A stretch of DNA of 64,000 nucleotides from Syngnathus acus (GCF_901709675.1 NC_051096.1:7529001-7593000); one strand, 5' to 3'. Positions 36,522-49,340 are shown, numbered from the stretch's first letter. Numbers and translations are program-made. The notes: generated from the sequence alone by a model not told the origin.

Positions 36522-39034
36522 AAAAAAGGCGCCCAAGTGGGACTGCGGAGCTGGCGGCCATCTAATCTCTTAGGTAGATGAGGCTGTTTGCCCACACCGG
36601 CTTCATTGTGGCTAAGTCGCTCGAGGAAACAGCTGAGCGGACTGATGTGTGGGCCTGCCGAGGCTTTTATGACATGATAGAAAATGACAATATATTTGGA
36701 GTATATGGACAAAACTTACAAGACAGTGTTTAGCATCAACATTACTGCTGTCCACTGTAAATGTATGGAATGAATTGAAGATGCCAGGGCGATTGGACGG
36801 AAGGTTGATTTTAGTTTTTAGCAGACAGGATTTTTGGTCAGCTTAGTGAGCATGGCTGCGGACACAAGCATAAGGACAGTCATGTGCTCGCTCGCTCTCC
36901 GGTCAGCGGTAGCTTTGGCACAGGTCTACTGCAGCTTGTTGGGAATATTTGGATGACCTCATCGCCAAATCAATTGATCTAGCTCTGCTATCGTATGTGG
37001 TTACAGTAGGGAAAAAAAGCACTTCTAAAAATAGCCACAATAGCCATTTTGGATGCCTTGCAAAAGTCATGTTTGGCGATGAGGCGATTTGCCGTCCGTC
37101 CTTGGCAGGAAATTACGCTCACGGTTTCGGTGCGGCACGCACGCACGCACAGCGGCCGTAGCTATTTTCATGCAAGAGCACACGCACGCGCACATCCACA
37201 CATGAGAGCACACGGCGGGAGTTTGTGCTGAGCTGGTTGTGGGACGTCAGGATGAATCAATGCAGGGACAGCTGACTGGACATGCCTATTCATGGGCCAA
37301 AGAAAAGGGAGAGAAAAGAGACGCGAGGCATTCTAAAAGATATGAGCCAGGGAGGAGGGGGCATTACTTGAAACACCTCCAAAGGCGGCAGGCTCTACTA
37401 GGGCAAGTGATGAGAGGGAAACAAGAGCGGAGGAAAAATAAGATCAACATTTATCATGCCTACTTGCAAATAGTGAAGTAGACTTTTAATCGGTAGAGCT
37501 TCAGATGGATAGAAAACTAAAGAGTTTAGCGAAAGGTCATGAATGACAACTTGAACAGTATTTGGATGCTCCATTGTTGTGTCGGATTGAGTTTGCCAAT
37601 TTCATCTTGACCATCCGTTGACGTGACACTTAAGGCGTTTTCCGCTTTGCTTCGACAAAGGCTCTTAGTGCTGCGGTGGCGAAGCCCCCCCAGACCGATG
37701 GCCCGTTTATTCCCATCTGTTGACTTCATCCCCATTGTGTTTTGAACTTAACCCTCTAATTGCCAGCCTCCACTTTCTGGGAGGACAGCGTGGCACATTA
37801 GCCCTACGCTAATCTGACTGCGTCTACAAACAGCTGCCACGTCCGGACGCGATTCCATTTCGCACCCCTTTTCAGGACGTGATAAAGTGACGGCCAAGCG
37901 GCAACTCATGGAAAAATCGTCACCGCGCCAGTCGAGTGTGGAGGAAGGCCGGCCGGCCGGTCGGTCGGTCGGTTGTTGTCGCGATGACACGCGGGCCGCG
38001 GCCTCCCTTGCTGGAACAAAGACCCCAACCCAACCCCAACCCCCTTGACCTAGGCGGCGGGGGCCCAGACGTGAAGCGATGTGACAGTTCTGGTGCGGCC
38101 GACACAATAGCAGGTTTTCCTTTTTACTGCCCGGATGGCGACGGGACCGCGTAGTATACGTTGTGTGGCAGAAACAAAAAAGCGTGTGTTTGGCCCGGTC
38201 ACATGTCTGTCCCCCGCTCAGAACAGGCACCATTGTGCGCCGGCCGGAGCACGTGTCCCGGAGCTACTTAGAGCTTATTTTCCACCAAGTTTGAAAAGAC
38301 GACACAAAAAGCCGTCATTAAACAGCCGCGTTTAACAAGCTGCCGCCGCCGCCAAACAAGACGGTCATGTCAGCACTTAGCCGCGACACAAGTGTGCGTT
38401 TCTTTCTATGCGGGGCAAAGTTAGGACATAATGGATTATTGATCGTGAATTAGAGTGCGCTGACCCCGAGGGCCCATCCTCATTGGCCCAGGAATGAATA
38501 CGTCTCTTCATGCTTGGCCTCACACTCTCAATTTGGACAGGGGCCGGCCGGCCGCCCGGCCGGCGCTCTAATACATGCAGACAGCCGCCTCTCTGCCGGT
38601 GAGGGACAAAGGTTATACAAGAGTGCTCTGAAATTGTCCTAAATAGGTTGTCGTGGCAAGCTTGTGCTTATTTCGCCCTCATTTGTTTGGCCGTGTGCTT
38701 ACAGTGAAACTGAGCGGAAATTGCAACAAAGGACTGGCGGTTTCTTGACAGCGCTCGTTAGGCCATGAGTTACAGAATGAACAGTGGTAATGAATGTGGA
38801 AGTGATAGTTCAAAAAATGGGGAAAATCTTGCCTCGATGTTATTGTGCTAAATGAAGAATTTTGCGGTGCAGCTGTAAAAAAAACTAAATGTTGTGTTTC
38901 AGGTTGACTCGTGTCTCGGCGAAGAGCGGCCGGCCCATTCGAAAGCGGTCATGCTTTGTCCGACGACCTAGCAGCCGTGCGAAAGCGACCTTGTCGGCAA
39001 AGTCATAGCGGCGACGCCGGAGGAAGGCCGATCG

Positions 39035-41817
39035 ATGGAGGCCAAAGCGCCACCAAAAGACTCTGAGACGGAGGAAGACGGCGCTTCGGGGCACGCCTGC
39101 GGCGTGTGCGGCCGCAGCTTCCCGCTCCTCAGCTCGCTGTCGCAGCACATGAGGCGGCACACCCGCGAGAAGCCGTACAAATGCCCCTACTGCGACCACC
39201 GGACGGCGCAGAAGGGAACCCTCAAGGCGCATGTCCGGAGCCACAAGCTGGGCCTGTTGGGCTTGGGCGAGCCGCAGGAGGAAGCCGTAATAGCGGACAC
39301 TCTGGAGATGGTGAAGAAGAAAGGAAGCAAGAAAAAAGAGAAAGACCTTGAGGCGGAGGGATGGGACGCGGGGCCCTTTTCCTGCAGCGTCTGCGGCCAA
39401 GACTTCCCCCAAGCGCCGCTACTCAAGTCGCACATGAAGCGGCACCGGGCCGGCCAGGACCACGGCTGTCGCATTTGCGGGCGCCGCTTCCGCCAGGCGT
39501 GGTTCCTGCAGAGCCACATGCGCATCCACCGGGTCAAAGCGCAGCTGCGGGGCGGTAAAGAGGACGAGCCGCCCGCCACCATCAACGGCGTGCCCCAAGA
39601 CAGCGCCGCCTTGGCCAACGACGAGTGCCTCTACGAGCTGTGCGGTAACTGCGGACACTTTTTTGCCGACGGCGATACCTTGCGCGCGCACGAAAGCTTG
39701 CACAGACACAGTCACAGTGCGCGGCAAGATCCGGAAGCCTCGCAGCTGACGAAGAACCGTTTTCTGGAAAGCCTCCACCTGGCCCACGTCGCACCAAAAG
39801 AAGCCCAGGCGGAGAGAAATCCAGGCCGGAGAATACCCGAGTTGGATCCGGTGTGCAGCTACCAGGCTTGGCAGTTAGCCACAAGGGGGCGACCGGCAGA
39901 ATTAGCCGAGCGGTGTCTCGGCTGGGAGGAGGGACTCGCCGAGGCGGCGTACGACGCGGTCAAGAGCGAATACGTCCCCGGCAAGTCGGAAAAGAAGAGA
40001 AAGGCCATCGACGTGGCCGCTTCCAGCGCCAAAAAGAAAAAGGGCGACGCGGGCCCGGAGCAAGCGGATGAGGCCGCCTGGGACAAGAAGAGCTTGCAGA
40101 AAGACCGCATCCTGCTCAACGGACTCGGGCGCGCCTTTTACGAGGCCATGCAACACAGAGCCAGCAAAGACAAGACTCGGGAGCAAGAAGGTAATTGTTA
40201 ATACTCAATGAGAGTAGATCTGAAAGTTAAACGCAGGTATTTGTCAAACAAAGTGCTTATATTTGTGAGGATAAGAGGGATAGATGGGGCTAAGGAGCCC
40301 TCTTGTGAAGTGTAGTGGAATTACACGATGCAGCTTCCAATTGCAGTTAGCATTGGATGAAAATGTAGAATGAAGTCCTTGTTTGTTTTTCAAATAGTTT
40401 AGCCTTCATTTTGAAATGGCAGCAAATGTACTTTTCACTTTGCCCTTCTCTTTTGATTAGCTTATCATTTGCCCCCCAGATGCAAAGCCCCTGTCGCGCG
40501 AGCACTGCGACTTCCACGCTGCGGACGCCGCCTCGCTTCTCACGTCTCACGTGCACGCGCGGCAACAGGACGCCGCGGCGAGCCAAAATCTTAGCAAAGG
40601 CTCCAGGTATGTGGACTACCTCAGGAAAAGAAGCGCGCTGCTTTGTCAGCCTTATTGGAACCCCTACCCCGGTTTGCCTGGAGAGCTGAGCATCAAATTG
40701 GAGAAGTTGAACGACGGCGAGGCCAAAACGGCCAGCGATGATTGCACTCTTCTGAATTTGTCAACACCGGCGGACACTAAAGGCACGGAATCGGCGCAAA
40801 ACGAAGCGCTGCCGAAGCATCGGTGTCCGTATTGTTCCCACGCCACCTGTTACCCCGAGGTGCTGTGGATCCATCAGCGGGTGTCGCACAGGGTGGGCAA
40901 CGCAAGCTCGGCGGCCCCCAAGTGGGCACCGTGCTCTAACGGCGCCCGGGGTCCAAAGGGCTCGCGGTGGAGACGAACGGGAGCTCCGCCGTTCCTGGAA
41001 GGCAAAGACTGCCCGATGTTGCCCACGCCCAGAAGCGGCCGCACGCAAGCGCCAGCTGGCAGCGGCACCAAGCAGCCGCCCGCTAAGAGCCAATCGGACG
41101 CGGGGTCCAAAGCTCAGGGAAAGAACACGAAAACCCCGGATTCACGTGGGAGGGCCAAGTCCGAGCAGAAGCGTTCAGCGGACGGCGTGGGCAAAGCGAG
41201 CTCGTCCGGGAGAACGGCGGCGGCGGTGGGACACTTTCCAAAGGAGGGCTTGGGCTTCATGTTGAGTCACGGCGGCGGGACGTCGTCCAAGTCGGACGGG
41301 CAGCACCCCGAGAGGGTCCCTTGCCCGAGGCCCAAAGTGGGCGACGACCTTTGGGCCGCCGTGAGCATGCAGGGGCACCGGGCCTACTTTGAGCCGTTAC
41401 TTTACGCTCAGGCCAAGAGCAGCATTGCCGCCGCGGACAGGCCCGCGGAGTTTGACGCGACCAGTCTACTGAAGAGCTACGGTCCTCACGAGTTGGCGGC
41501 TCTTTACCAGCACTGGGGCTTTGTGGACCCCAGGGTGGACCCGCGGGGTGAGTGGCCCTTTCACAGGAGCTTCCACAACGCCTCCGAATCCTCCTAAACC
41601 CCTCTTTGTGTCTTTGCAGCCATGTTGCGGCTCAACGGACATTTTGTAAATGAGGTCCATTCCTCGTCAGATGCTTCCAAGCAAGTAAGTTAGCGTTGCC
41701 CTGCTCTAACATGCTTCATCGTTAGAATAGAAAGTGAGTGGTGAGAAGAAGCAGACGTTTATTCCCAAAGTGTTGCTGTTCCCACAGGTGAGCGGGCGCT
41801 CCACTTCTGCCTCGTAA
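39035..41817 (+). CDS. znf516: ZNF516-like C2H2 zinc-finger transcription factor
   Basis: Exons inferred: 39035-40190, 40480-41547, 41620-41684, 41788-41817 (TAA), 772 residues. C2H2 fingers: CGVCGRSFPLLSSLSQHMRR, CPYCDHRTAQKGTLKAHVRS, CSVCGQDF..., CRICGRRFRQAWFLQSHMRI, CGNCGHFFADGDTLRAHESL and, in exon 2, CPYCSHATCYPEVLWIHQRV. Between them is the ZNF516/ZNF536-family block RIPELDPVCSYQAWQLATRG. The YPEVLWIH finger followed by RTGAPPFLEGKDCP...RSGRTQ agrees with ZNF516 as recalled. Compared with human it is short: a pair of fingers between the second and third and the last C-terminal finger are missing, and it ends ...SSSDASKQ-VSGRSTSAS. A degenerate finger (EHCDFHAADAASLLTSHVH) opens exon 2. 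ZNF516 is a nuclear DNA-binding protein reported as a repressor and as an activator of brown-fat genes. A divergent teleost paralogue is possible. Confidence 0.8.
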
Positions 41818-41904
41818 CGATGGGAACACTCATCGCCACCGTGACCCAAAACGACGCAATGGCCACACTCTTGTATGCAATGTAATCCGGTGGAATCATC
41901 AGGA

Positions 41905-41928
41905 CTGGTGTCCTTGTGTGGACACCAG
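41905..41928. other. Perfect 9-bp hairpin in the znf516-like 3' UTR
   Basis: CTGGTGTCC, six-base loop, GGACACCAG, about 90 bases past the stop. Confidence 0.5.
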
Positions 41929-42300
41929 TATATAGATTAGAAAGGGGAGAACAGAAATCCAACATAAATCGTGATCAAAATGATGTTACCAGTTTGGGCA
42001 TCACTATCATTTTGTTCTTGTCTCTGAACATGATAGAAGAAAATGTGTGGAAGAAACGGAAAAGTCTGAAAGGGACACAGCAAAAGAGTACATGACGTAA
42101 ACGGAGGGATTGAATCCGTCAAAAGTAGGTTATTGTCAGCAGGAGAAATTCATGTCCAAAGACTTGCTTAGTATGACCATCTCATTCCAGTTAATGTCTT
42201 TGTGTTTGCAGACTTGTGTAGTGTCTTTCTACTTGTAGTTTTGTATGTATGTCTCCATAGGAAATGTGTTTGTACCAAAACAACAAGCCATCAAATATAT

Positions 42301-42320
42301 GGGAGGGAGGGAGGGAGGGG
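42301..42320 (+). other. GGGA repeat, G-quadruplex-capable, in the znf516-like 3' UTR
   Basis: GGGAGGGAGGGAGGGAGGGG: five G-runs with single-base loops, on the sense strand and about 100 bases before the poly(A) signal. Confidence 0.7.
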
Positions 42321-42417
42321 TACTGAATTTATTATTCTTATTATTTTGAAGTAATTTGTACAAGATAGTTCCAAGTGAATTGAAGTACTTGATAGTATTT
42401 GTAGTTTGAAGAAAGAG

Positions 42418-42423
42418 AATAAA
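42418..42423 (+). terminator. znf516-like poly(A) signal
   Basis: AATAAA 600 bases past the stop, followed by a GTGTGTTTGAG downstream element. Confidence 0.55.
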
Positions 42424-43084
42424 AAGCTTCTTCAAGTGATGTCAAGTGTGTTTGAGTCCAGTGGAATTGAGCAGCAGTCTTCATATGGACCCACGCGGAT
42501 GTGGAGTGTGGCTTTGCCAGGGCAACAAACATGCTCAATAAGATGCCTGGTGTACTTCTCGCATCAGTGCGCACAAGTGCAGTTGAAGGATGGCAACGGC
42601 AGCAAGTACTTGTCACGCCGCGTTTGTTGTTTTCCCAGCAGGTTTGGGTGACAGCGTCACTTAGCTGGTCTCCAGACGCCAGAGATCAGCAGCAGAAAAA
42701 GTGCCATTGGAGTCCATCATGTCAGCAAGCGGGCTTTATTGGAGTGACAGCTGTCAACATGTGTGGACATTGGATCTGTGAGTAGAGAAACAACTTGAAA
42801 CCTCCACAGATAGATAAATGATTGAATAAATCAATCAATAATAGATAAATAGTGTCATATTAGAAAATCCAAAACGTATTTTAGTATTTTGCTTTACTGT
42901 CTATCATGAATAGTGATATTAGTAAAAGGAAACGAGAGCATTTTTACAAATGACCAGAAGATGGCGATAGATAGAGTGTTAGTTTTAAATATGTTGTTAT
43001 ATTGTATAGTTTTATTGTTCCTGGTTGTTGCTCTTTATTTTTGATTGTGTATTTATATAACCTTGTTTTATGTATTTATTTTTT

Positions 43085-43199
43085 AGCACTCCATCCCCCA
43101 CCCCCCTCAAAGTGCCATTGTTCTTTGGGTCCGGCCGCAGTCGTAAATAAGAACTTGTTCTTAATTGTTTACCTGGGTAAATAAAGGTTAAATAAAAAA
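43085..43199 (+). mobile_element. 3' tail of a LINE/SINE-type retroposon
   Basis: AATAAGAACTTGTTCTTAAT...ACCTGGGTAAATAAAGGTTAAATAAAAA is the ending seen on many teleost non-LTR retroposons, with its tandem TAAATAAAGGT tail. The 5' part is absent or unrecognised; family not checked. Confidence 0.55.
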
Positions 43200-43369
43200 A
43201 TTGCTGGTTTGAAATTTACTTTTATTATTTTAATAAACATTTATGTTAAAACTTGTCTGGTGTTTTATTCCGCTTTAAAGTTATTAGGTACACCTGAAAA
43301 TGGTGGTGTACCTGATGGTGTCCGTGTGGCGTCATAGATGAACCAGCCAATCAGGAGGTGGGGGTGAGG

Positions 43370-43390
43370 GCGGGTGTGGCACTTTTCACT
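43370..43390 (+). repeat. Short dispersed repeat shared with 49331-49351
   Basis: GCGGGTGTGGCACTTTTCAC occurs here and downstream of the second SINE-like copy, so both are probably parts of one interspersed family. Confidence 0.6.
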
Positions 43391-43653
43391 CAAACCAGGG
43401 GTTCAGTCCTCGAGGGGCCGCGTTCCAGTATGCAATATGTGTCTCCCCGCTGTTGCATAACGGCGCATCCTTTCATGCAATAAACTTAGTCATTAGCTTG
43501 GAGAAAACGAGCACAAGAGAAGGAAGTGGTGTTTTAGTGTGTGGTTCTTTCTTTCCTTGCCAAATCGTTAATCTACATTCTGGCTCACGTTCATTCACTG
43601 AATTGTTCACACAAGGAGCCGCAACACGTTCACTGACTGATCCGTTGATGCAC

Positions 43654-43689
43654 GGGAAGGAAGGAAGGAAGGAAGGAAGGAAGGAAGGC
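43654..43689. repeat. (GGAA)n microsatellite
   Basis: Eight to nine GGAA units. Confidence 0.9.
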
Positions 43690-44869
43690 AGTTCACTCAT
43701 CGACTCGTTCCCAGAAGTTGTCACCGACGGCATTTCACTATACCCGTACAAATATTCGAAAGAAAAAAATAAAATAAAAATCATGTGTATTTCTTCCTGC
43801 TTTTGTCCACTAAGTGGGGCCAAAGGACCTGGTTCCTGCAGCATGGATCAATTGGTGAAGCTGCTCATCAGGCCCAGAGCAGAACCGCATACCAGCAACA
43901 CCTTTGGTTTGTGGCTTATTTATTCTACAAGGCAACCTGAGAAGTGGGTGATATTTACTCCTCATTGTGCCTCCTCCGTCATATCACAGATTGCCGTGTG
44001 TCATATCTGTGATATCAGATATCTAGTGAGATACTTTGATCACATGAAAAGATGTCAGCATGTTCTCACCTTCCCCCTTGTGTGCCATTAGAAGGGACAG
44101 GTGAGGTGGGTGCACTCGTGGCCACCTAGTGGTGCAATGTGACATTGCACATCAGCAGGTTGCTTCCATTTTGCCCAGGGAGGGAGGCCAGGTTCGTCAC
44201 ATCCTTTAACTCCCATTGAGATTGAGGGATTGAGATTGAGAAGCTCTCTTGCGGGACAACAATGACTCCCCATCTGTGACTGTACTTTAATATTGTAGTA
44301 CTGTGTGTCCCCCATCCATCCTTCTGTTTTGTAGTGGCTGGATGCTGGGTAAGGAACAGTGAGCGTAGCACCACCAATGTGTTAAGAGTGGCCATTCAGG
44401 TGTCTTTTACTTTGACATTGCTGCGACGTTCCAGTCTCTGGCACTTCCAAGTTGGCCTTCCTCATTTCCCCTGGTGCCTTTCAGTTGCCACCCCTGTCAA
44501 AAAAAATAAAAAGCAGACACAAAATCTCACATGCTCACACACACACACTTCCCTGGAGAAAGGCAGCTGCAAAACTGGTGCAGGATGATGACAAGTGACA
44601 GGTCTCGCTTCTGACAGCTGACAGACGGAACACACTCTCACACGCCGTGGGGAAGAAATGACCATCCCAGCCAGTTGACTTCACCCACGCAGCATCAGTC
44701 TTCACCTGGACCTGAAAATGACACATCCAACTATGAAGACAACAAAGTAGCTCACTCATGTCCTTCTTTTGCTTCTTTGGATTTATTCCACCATGTCACT
44801 CCTTCTCCAGCTACTAACACACACATAAAGACCTTCAGTGCAGCAAGTGATGGCTTATCAGTCAGATAA

Positions 44870-44935
44870 ACTAGCATAGTAGGGATAAGTGTGTTGACAA
44901 AAATACTGCTGCACTACTTCTACTTAAGTACTTTT
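44870..44935 (+). repeat. Left 66-bp direct repeat flanking an LTR
   Basis: ACTAGCATAGTAGGGATAAG... to ...AAGTACTTTT; matches 45276-45341 with two mismatches. Confidence 0.9.
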
Positions 44936-44936
44936 C

Positions 44937-45276
44937 TGTCCGTGTGTCTGTGTGCTCGCCCCTCCCCTCCTGTGTGCCCATGATTAGTGTGATCATTCTC
45001 ACCTGCCTCTTGTTACCTGTCTTGTATTTAAGTCCTGTCTGTGTGTCACTCCCTGTCGGATCATTGTTAATGTCATGATGTCCTCTTGGTTCCTGTTGCT
45101 GGCATTGGTAATGTAGCCCTGTCTTTTTGTTTCACGTCTTTTTCGCTCAGTCTTGTTGTTAGGTTTTGTTAGTGAGTTATGTCAGTTTACCAAGTCTGTA
45201 TTTTGACTTCCGCCAATAAACCCTGGTCCAAGCTGCACTCGGTCACCCTGCTCCATTTCCACTCCCATTCGTGACA
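44937..45276 (+). mobile_element. Solo LTR (about 340 bp)
   Basis: Begins TGTC and ends GACA, the short inverted ends typical of LTRs. Inside, a TATA-like GTATTTAAG (about 45025) and a poly(A) signal CCAATAAACC (about 45215) sit in the order expected for promoter and R region. No internal retroviral genes remain. Probably a Gypsy-type teleost element, unverified. Confidence 0.65.
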
Positions 45277-45341
45277 CTAGCATAGTAGGGATAAGTGTGT
45301 TGACCAAAATATTGCTGCACTACTTCTACTTAAGTACTTTT
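45276..45341 (+). repeat. Right 66-bp direct repeat flanking the LTR
   Basis: Second copy of 44870-44935 (two substitutions). Confidence 0.9.
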
Positions 45342-46262
45342 GTTACATACAGTAACGTTGGACTACACGCATCCTTTTTACCGACAATGTCTTTATTTTG
45401 CTGTTACGCTACATTAGCAATCACTCAGCCATTGCTAGTCGCTGTGAATGGCCATCATGCAGGGAAACTAGGCACACTTTGATCCCGCTATTAGATGCAC
45501 CGCTCCACGGGACACACTTGTGAAGAACACCACATCAGCATGTGAAGGAAACACCCGATGTCTCATGATAAATGCTCTTGCGCTCATAATCTATGTGCTT
45601 GCAAATATGATGTATGTGACCAGGAACTCTGAATTACAAAACAAAGACTGGCTCATTCATCTTGCAACTTAGGTGGGCTGCAGACAGGAATCTGTTTGCT
45701 GTGTTTAACATTCACAAATGGGTGCATCCACTACATTCACACTATTGTTTTTATTTTCAAGGCAAATGGGTCCACATTGAAGGAGAAGTGCAGGCCGCCC
45801 GGTGCATCCACAATCAGGAGGAAAGCTTGCATCCCTCTGCTCGCCACCTGACAATGGCCAGTTGAGTCGACTTCCCACGACAACGTGATTCAAAAGTTCC
45901 AGCCAAAACAGCACAAGGTGGAAAGGTCAGTGGTCTTCTTTCACAACTATCAATTCTATCATATACAACATCAGACATTTCATGCCCTCACCATTACCTG
46001 AAATTCTGCTATTCAGCACAAAACAACGCCTACCATTAACCAATCCTAATGGCCTACAATACTGGCACCTTAATACCAACTCTGGTGACTAATGACTTTT
46101 TCTCTTTTGGGATCACTTTGCAACAATCTGGCCTTTCTTCCCATTACTTTGATGTTGTACAATTAGTAAATCAATCTGGACATTTGATCCTTTGGCTTTC
46201 CAGCTGTATGAATTATATTTATACATATAACAATTCTCCAGGCTGCAAAGTAAGACTATTGT

Positions 46263-46280
46263 ACCGCCCCCTGGTGGTCA
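46263..46280 (-). promoter_or_regulatory. CTCF-like motif
   Basis: The minus strand reads TGACCACCAGGGGGCGGT, a close match to the CTCF core. Confidence 0.45.
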
Positions 46281-48965
46281 AACGCTGCATTACAATAAGC
46301 ACTGCTATGTCCATTACAATTACATTACTTTAGTTTTGAAGACACAATGCACATTACACATGAACACAACAAAGGGCCACTTTGCTTGACCATACATCTT
46401 GACTTCCATTATATTTGCGGTTATCTTGTGGCACCTTGTTGTACCATGTTGAGTACAGCTATTTCTTTTTGGACACATGCTTTGCTGTCATTTGGCTGCA
46501 GCACATTGTTAAAGAACAATGACTTGGATCTATTTCATTGACAAAGATAACCATGGCCATTGCACAAGACTACAGTTGCACTTGACTCTATTAGCTGATT
46601 AGTGCTTTTTATTTCTTCTGCAAACTGTTCAGACATTTCTAAGAGGATCAAAAGGCTTCACATATAACCCACCTTTAATTCCTCATGGCACAGCGGGAAC
46701 ATTTTGACGTCTGACTGAGGGGGTTACGGCGTGACAGTTGAGTTGGGTTGGTTTGGCTTGGCTTGGGAGGCTTATGACAGGTCCCGACCACACGCTGAGC
46801 TCACCGCGGGACAGGAGGCTCCCTGACTCTGCCATATGGAGGACATGACGACAGGTTAAGCAGCTGCTTGCCAATCACAAGATTGTTTACTAAATGCGAG
46901 ACAGCAAACATTCACACTAAAAATGACCAACCGGCAAACTTCCACAACTAAGCATCCATTTTGAATGCCTTCTGACCAGACACTTGACAGTCCCGCCCGC
47001 ACGTTCTACAATCCTTGGATTATTGACAACATGCTACGTACATCCTTTAAAGTGGGCTGCCCGTGCCACCATCAAACCTGACTCTGGTCAAGGATGGTCC
47101 CAAATACCTTCTACCTGAATCTGTCACAAGCGAGCTAGCATTGCACACGTTCTGTCAATCCAAACATATTTTTCCTATTTCTCGATTTCTTGTTGATGCT
47201 CTCAGACAGCTTTGCCTGACATTGGTCATCTGGCAATAAACAATCACTATTTCACACTAAAAGCCTATTGGTCTGGGTTGACCTACATTTCTCTTACGTA
47301 TATGCCAATCTAAACTCATGCAAAACATTTTTCTTGTGTTACGACTGTCCACTTTGCTACTTTTACAACTTCTATTAACTGGACAAATTCCCCAATCTAT
47401 GCTTTAATAGGCCTGGCCTGACTCACAGCAGAGGAAAGAAAGCTCTTTACTAAACGAGCCCATGATTAAAGTTGGAGCGCTGCTCCTCACAACTTGGCGT
47501 TGAACTCCCTCTAATACGAGCCACATCGCCTACGCGACAAGCGAAGGGCGCGCCGAGCGTGACGACACATTAAAACATTCGCCATGAAAGGTACGTCGCC
47601 GGAGCCTGTCAGTGGCTCACCCCCCGAGATGAAAGGGGTCTCGACGTCTTCTGTCGTCGGGGGTTTGAGGATTTGTCACCTACGATTCCAACAAACACTT
47701 TTGCAATAATTACAAGGAGACTTTTCTTCTACACCGCAGACCAAGGTGAGGATCCTTCAATTGTCACTTTTTATTACCCCCCCCCCCTCAAAAGGCCGTT
47801 ATTCCACGATTAAAGGGCGCACTTTGGGAGCGAGCAGGCGGGGGTATTTAGTTCAGGTATTAGCGGGAAAATGACGGCGGCGGCGTCATCGTGCCAAAGT
47901 TCCTGTGACACTCGCGGCTCAAGTGCAACTTATTTGGTTTCAAGTACTTTATAGCTTAAAAGGCTTCTAAAAGCTTCCTTCAAAAGTGCCCATCTCTGAC
48001 TTGAGGTGTTGGCTTTGCGCCTCTTAAAGCCTTCCACTGACCTCAACTTTCCCAAGCATTACAGCAACAAAGGACCCAATCACCGTGAATTACGTCTGCT
48101 AACTTTGATTCGACTTTTTCGGCATTTTTTATTTTGGCATTCGCTTCAGTCTTAACCCTAACAAAACCTTTGCTTACAATCCATGAAACAGATGCATCCA
48201 CTATTTATTTATTTGTTTATTTTTTAATCAATAACAACAACACATTTGAGTGACTGTAGAAGGAAAACAAAAAGCACCCCCCAACAAAAAAAGAACATAA
48301 TAGGATTATCGCTTCTGTTTGTTTGTCACGGTGGATCAGGGAATATTTCACTTACAAATAAAAGAGCTTAGAGACGCGACATTATCGGTCAAACGCCTCC
48401 ACTGCTCATTTGCATATTCCTTTTACGCATTTGACTTCTTCTTTAATTGCTCTCTTCATAATTGGGCACCAAAACAACGAGTCACATCAGAGTGGGTGGC
48501 CTTTCTGGAAATTAACTCATGTGGAAGGTTGCAGGATGAGCTTTGGCATGTCCACAGAAGCAAACATCTTCTTGGCCTACCTTCTCAAGGACTTCTCAGG
48601 TGTCCTCTCATCTGCCCCAGCACACAAGCATTGCAACAGCATGCACTTGGGTCTCTCTCTACCTGCAACAAAAAATACTTTGGAGTACACTGGGACAATC
48701 AGCTTGCTATGTGTGCGTGTCGACTCACCTGATCACGCCACGGCGACTGTCAAACATTGTCAAAAGGCTCTCGGATGAATGGCGCCAAGGCTGTCTTCTT
48801 TCACATTCCCCGCTCCTGTCGCATGTTTTTCTCCAGCTCTTCTTGGAATGTAAAGACTGCGCTCTGATTGGTCAGACTGAATTTGGGCAGAGGTAGGAGG
48901 CGGGCAAAGTGGCACTTAGGTTTTTGAAGGCAGTTTTCAGTCTTGAGGTGAGCGTTGGTTGCTCT

Positions 48966-49065
48966 TCTGTCACTGCAATAGGCACGAGTCTTTGGTCGAG
49001 TGGTTAACGTCATTGTCTCTGATACGGTGGAACGAGGGTTCGAACCCTACCGTTGGGCTGTACTT
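48966..49065 (+). mobile_element. tRNA-derived SINE-like fragment, copy 1
   Basis: Has a tRNA box A (TGGTCGAGTGGTTAACG) and box B (GGTTCGAACCC) at pol III spacing, but acceptor and T stems do not pair well. A real tRNA gene is therefore unlikely. The leader CTGTCACTGCAATAGGCACG is shared with copy 2. Confidence 0.65.
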
Positions 49066-49241
49066 TGTCAATTTTCTCTCACTTCTGCATAAAGATTGTG
49101 ACTCTTATTTTTCATTAATTTTTTTCCTTTCGCTTGTTTAATACTGCTTCATGATTCGCTGAGGTCTCAGGAAGTGGGTGGGGCAATGAGAATGAAATCC
49201 GATTGGTTGGAAAGGGGGCGCGGTGATGCAGACGTGCTCGT

Positions 49242-49340
49242 CTGTCACTGCAATAGTCACGAGTCTTTGGTCGAGTGGTTAATGTCATTGCTTCTGATGC
49301 GATGGAACTAGTGTTCGAGACCTGCCCTTGGCGGGTGTGG
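49242..49340 (+). mobile_element. tRNA-derived SINE-like fragment, copy 2
   Basis: Same leader and box A as copy 1, 276 bases downstream; box B decayed to TGTTCGAGACC. Confidence 0.65.

Larger units (their letters stand above)
31498..39034. other. Intergenic and probable first intron of the znf516-like gene
   Basis: No protein-coding exon recognised. The first 2 kb are A/T-rich; 33.6-34.4 kb is C/G-richer and may hold a first exon; 35-38.6 kb has G-rich runs and a GGCC/GGTC repeat near 37.95 kb. The acceptor TTGTGTTTCAG at 38902 begins the exon carrying the znf516-like start codon. Confidence 0.45.

Noticed and set aside
47581-47600. GCCATGAAAG|GTACGT as the first exon of a new gene
   Set aside because: Only two codons before the donor, and no downstream exon could be recognised.
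48319-48896. Overlapping plus-strand ORFs of 117-137 codons
   Set aside because: Three ORFs in different frames over the same bases, none resembling a known protein; probably chance or repeat remnants.
48966-49065. Functional tRNA-Ser/Leu gene
   Set aside because: Boxes A and B are good but the acceptor and T stems do not pair and a near-identical decayed copy follows; a SINE-type relic fits better.
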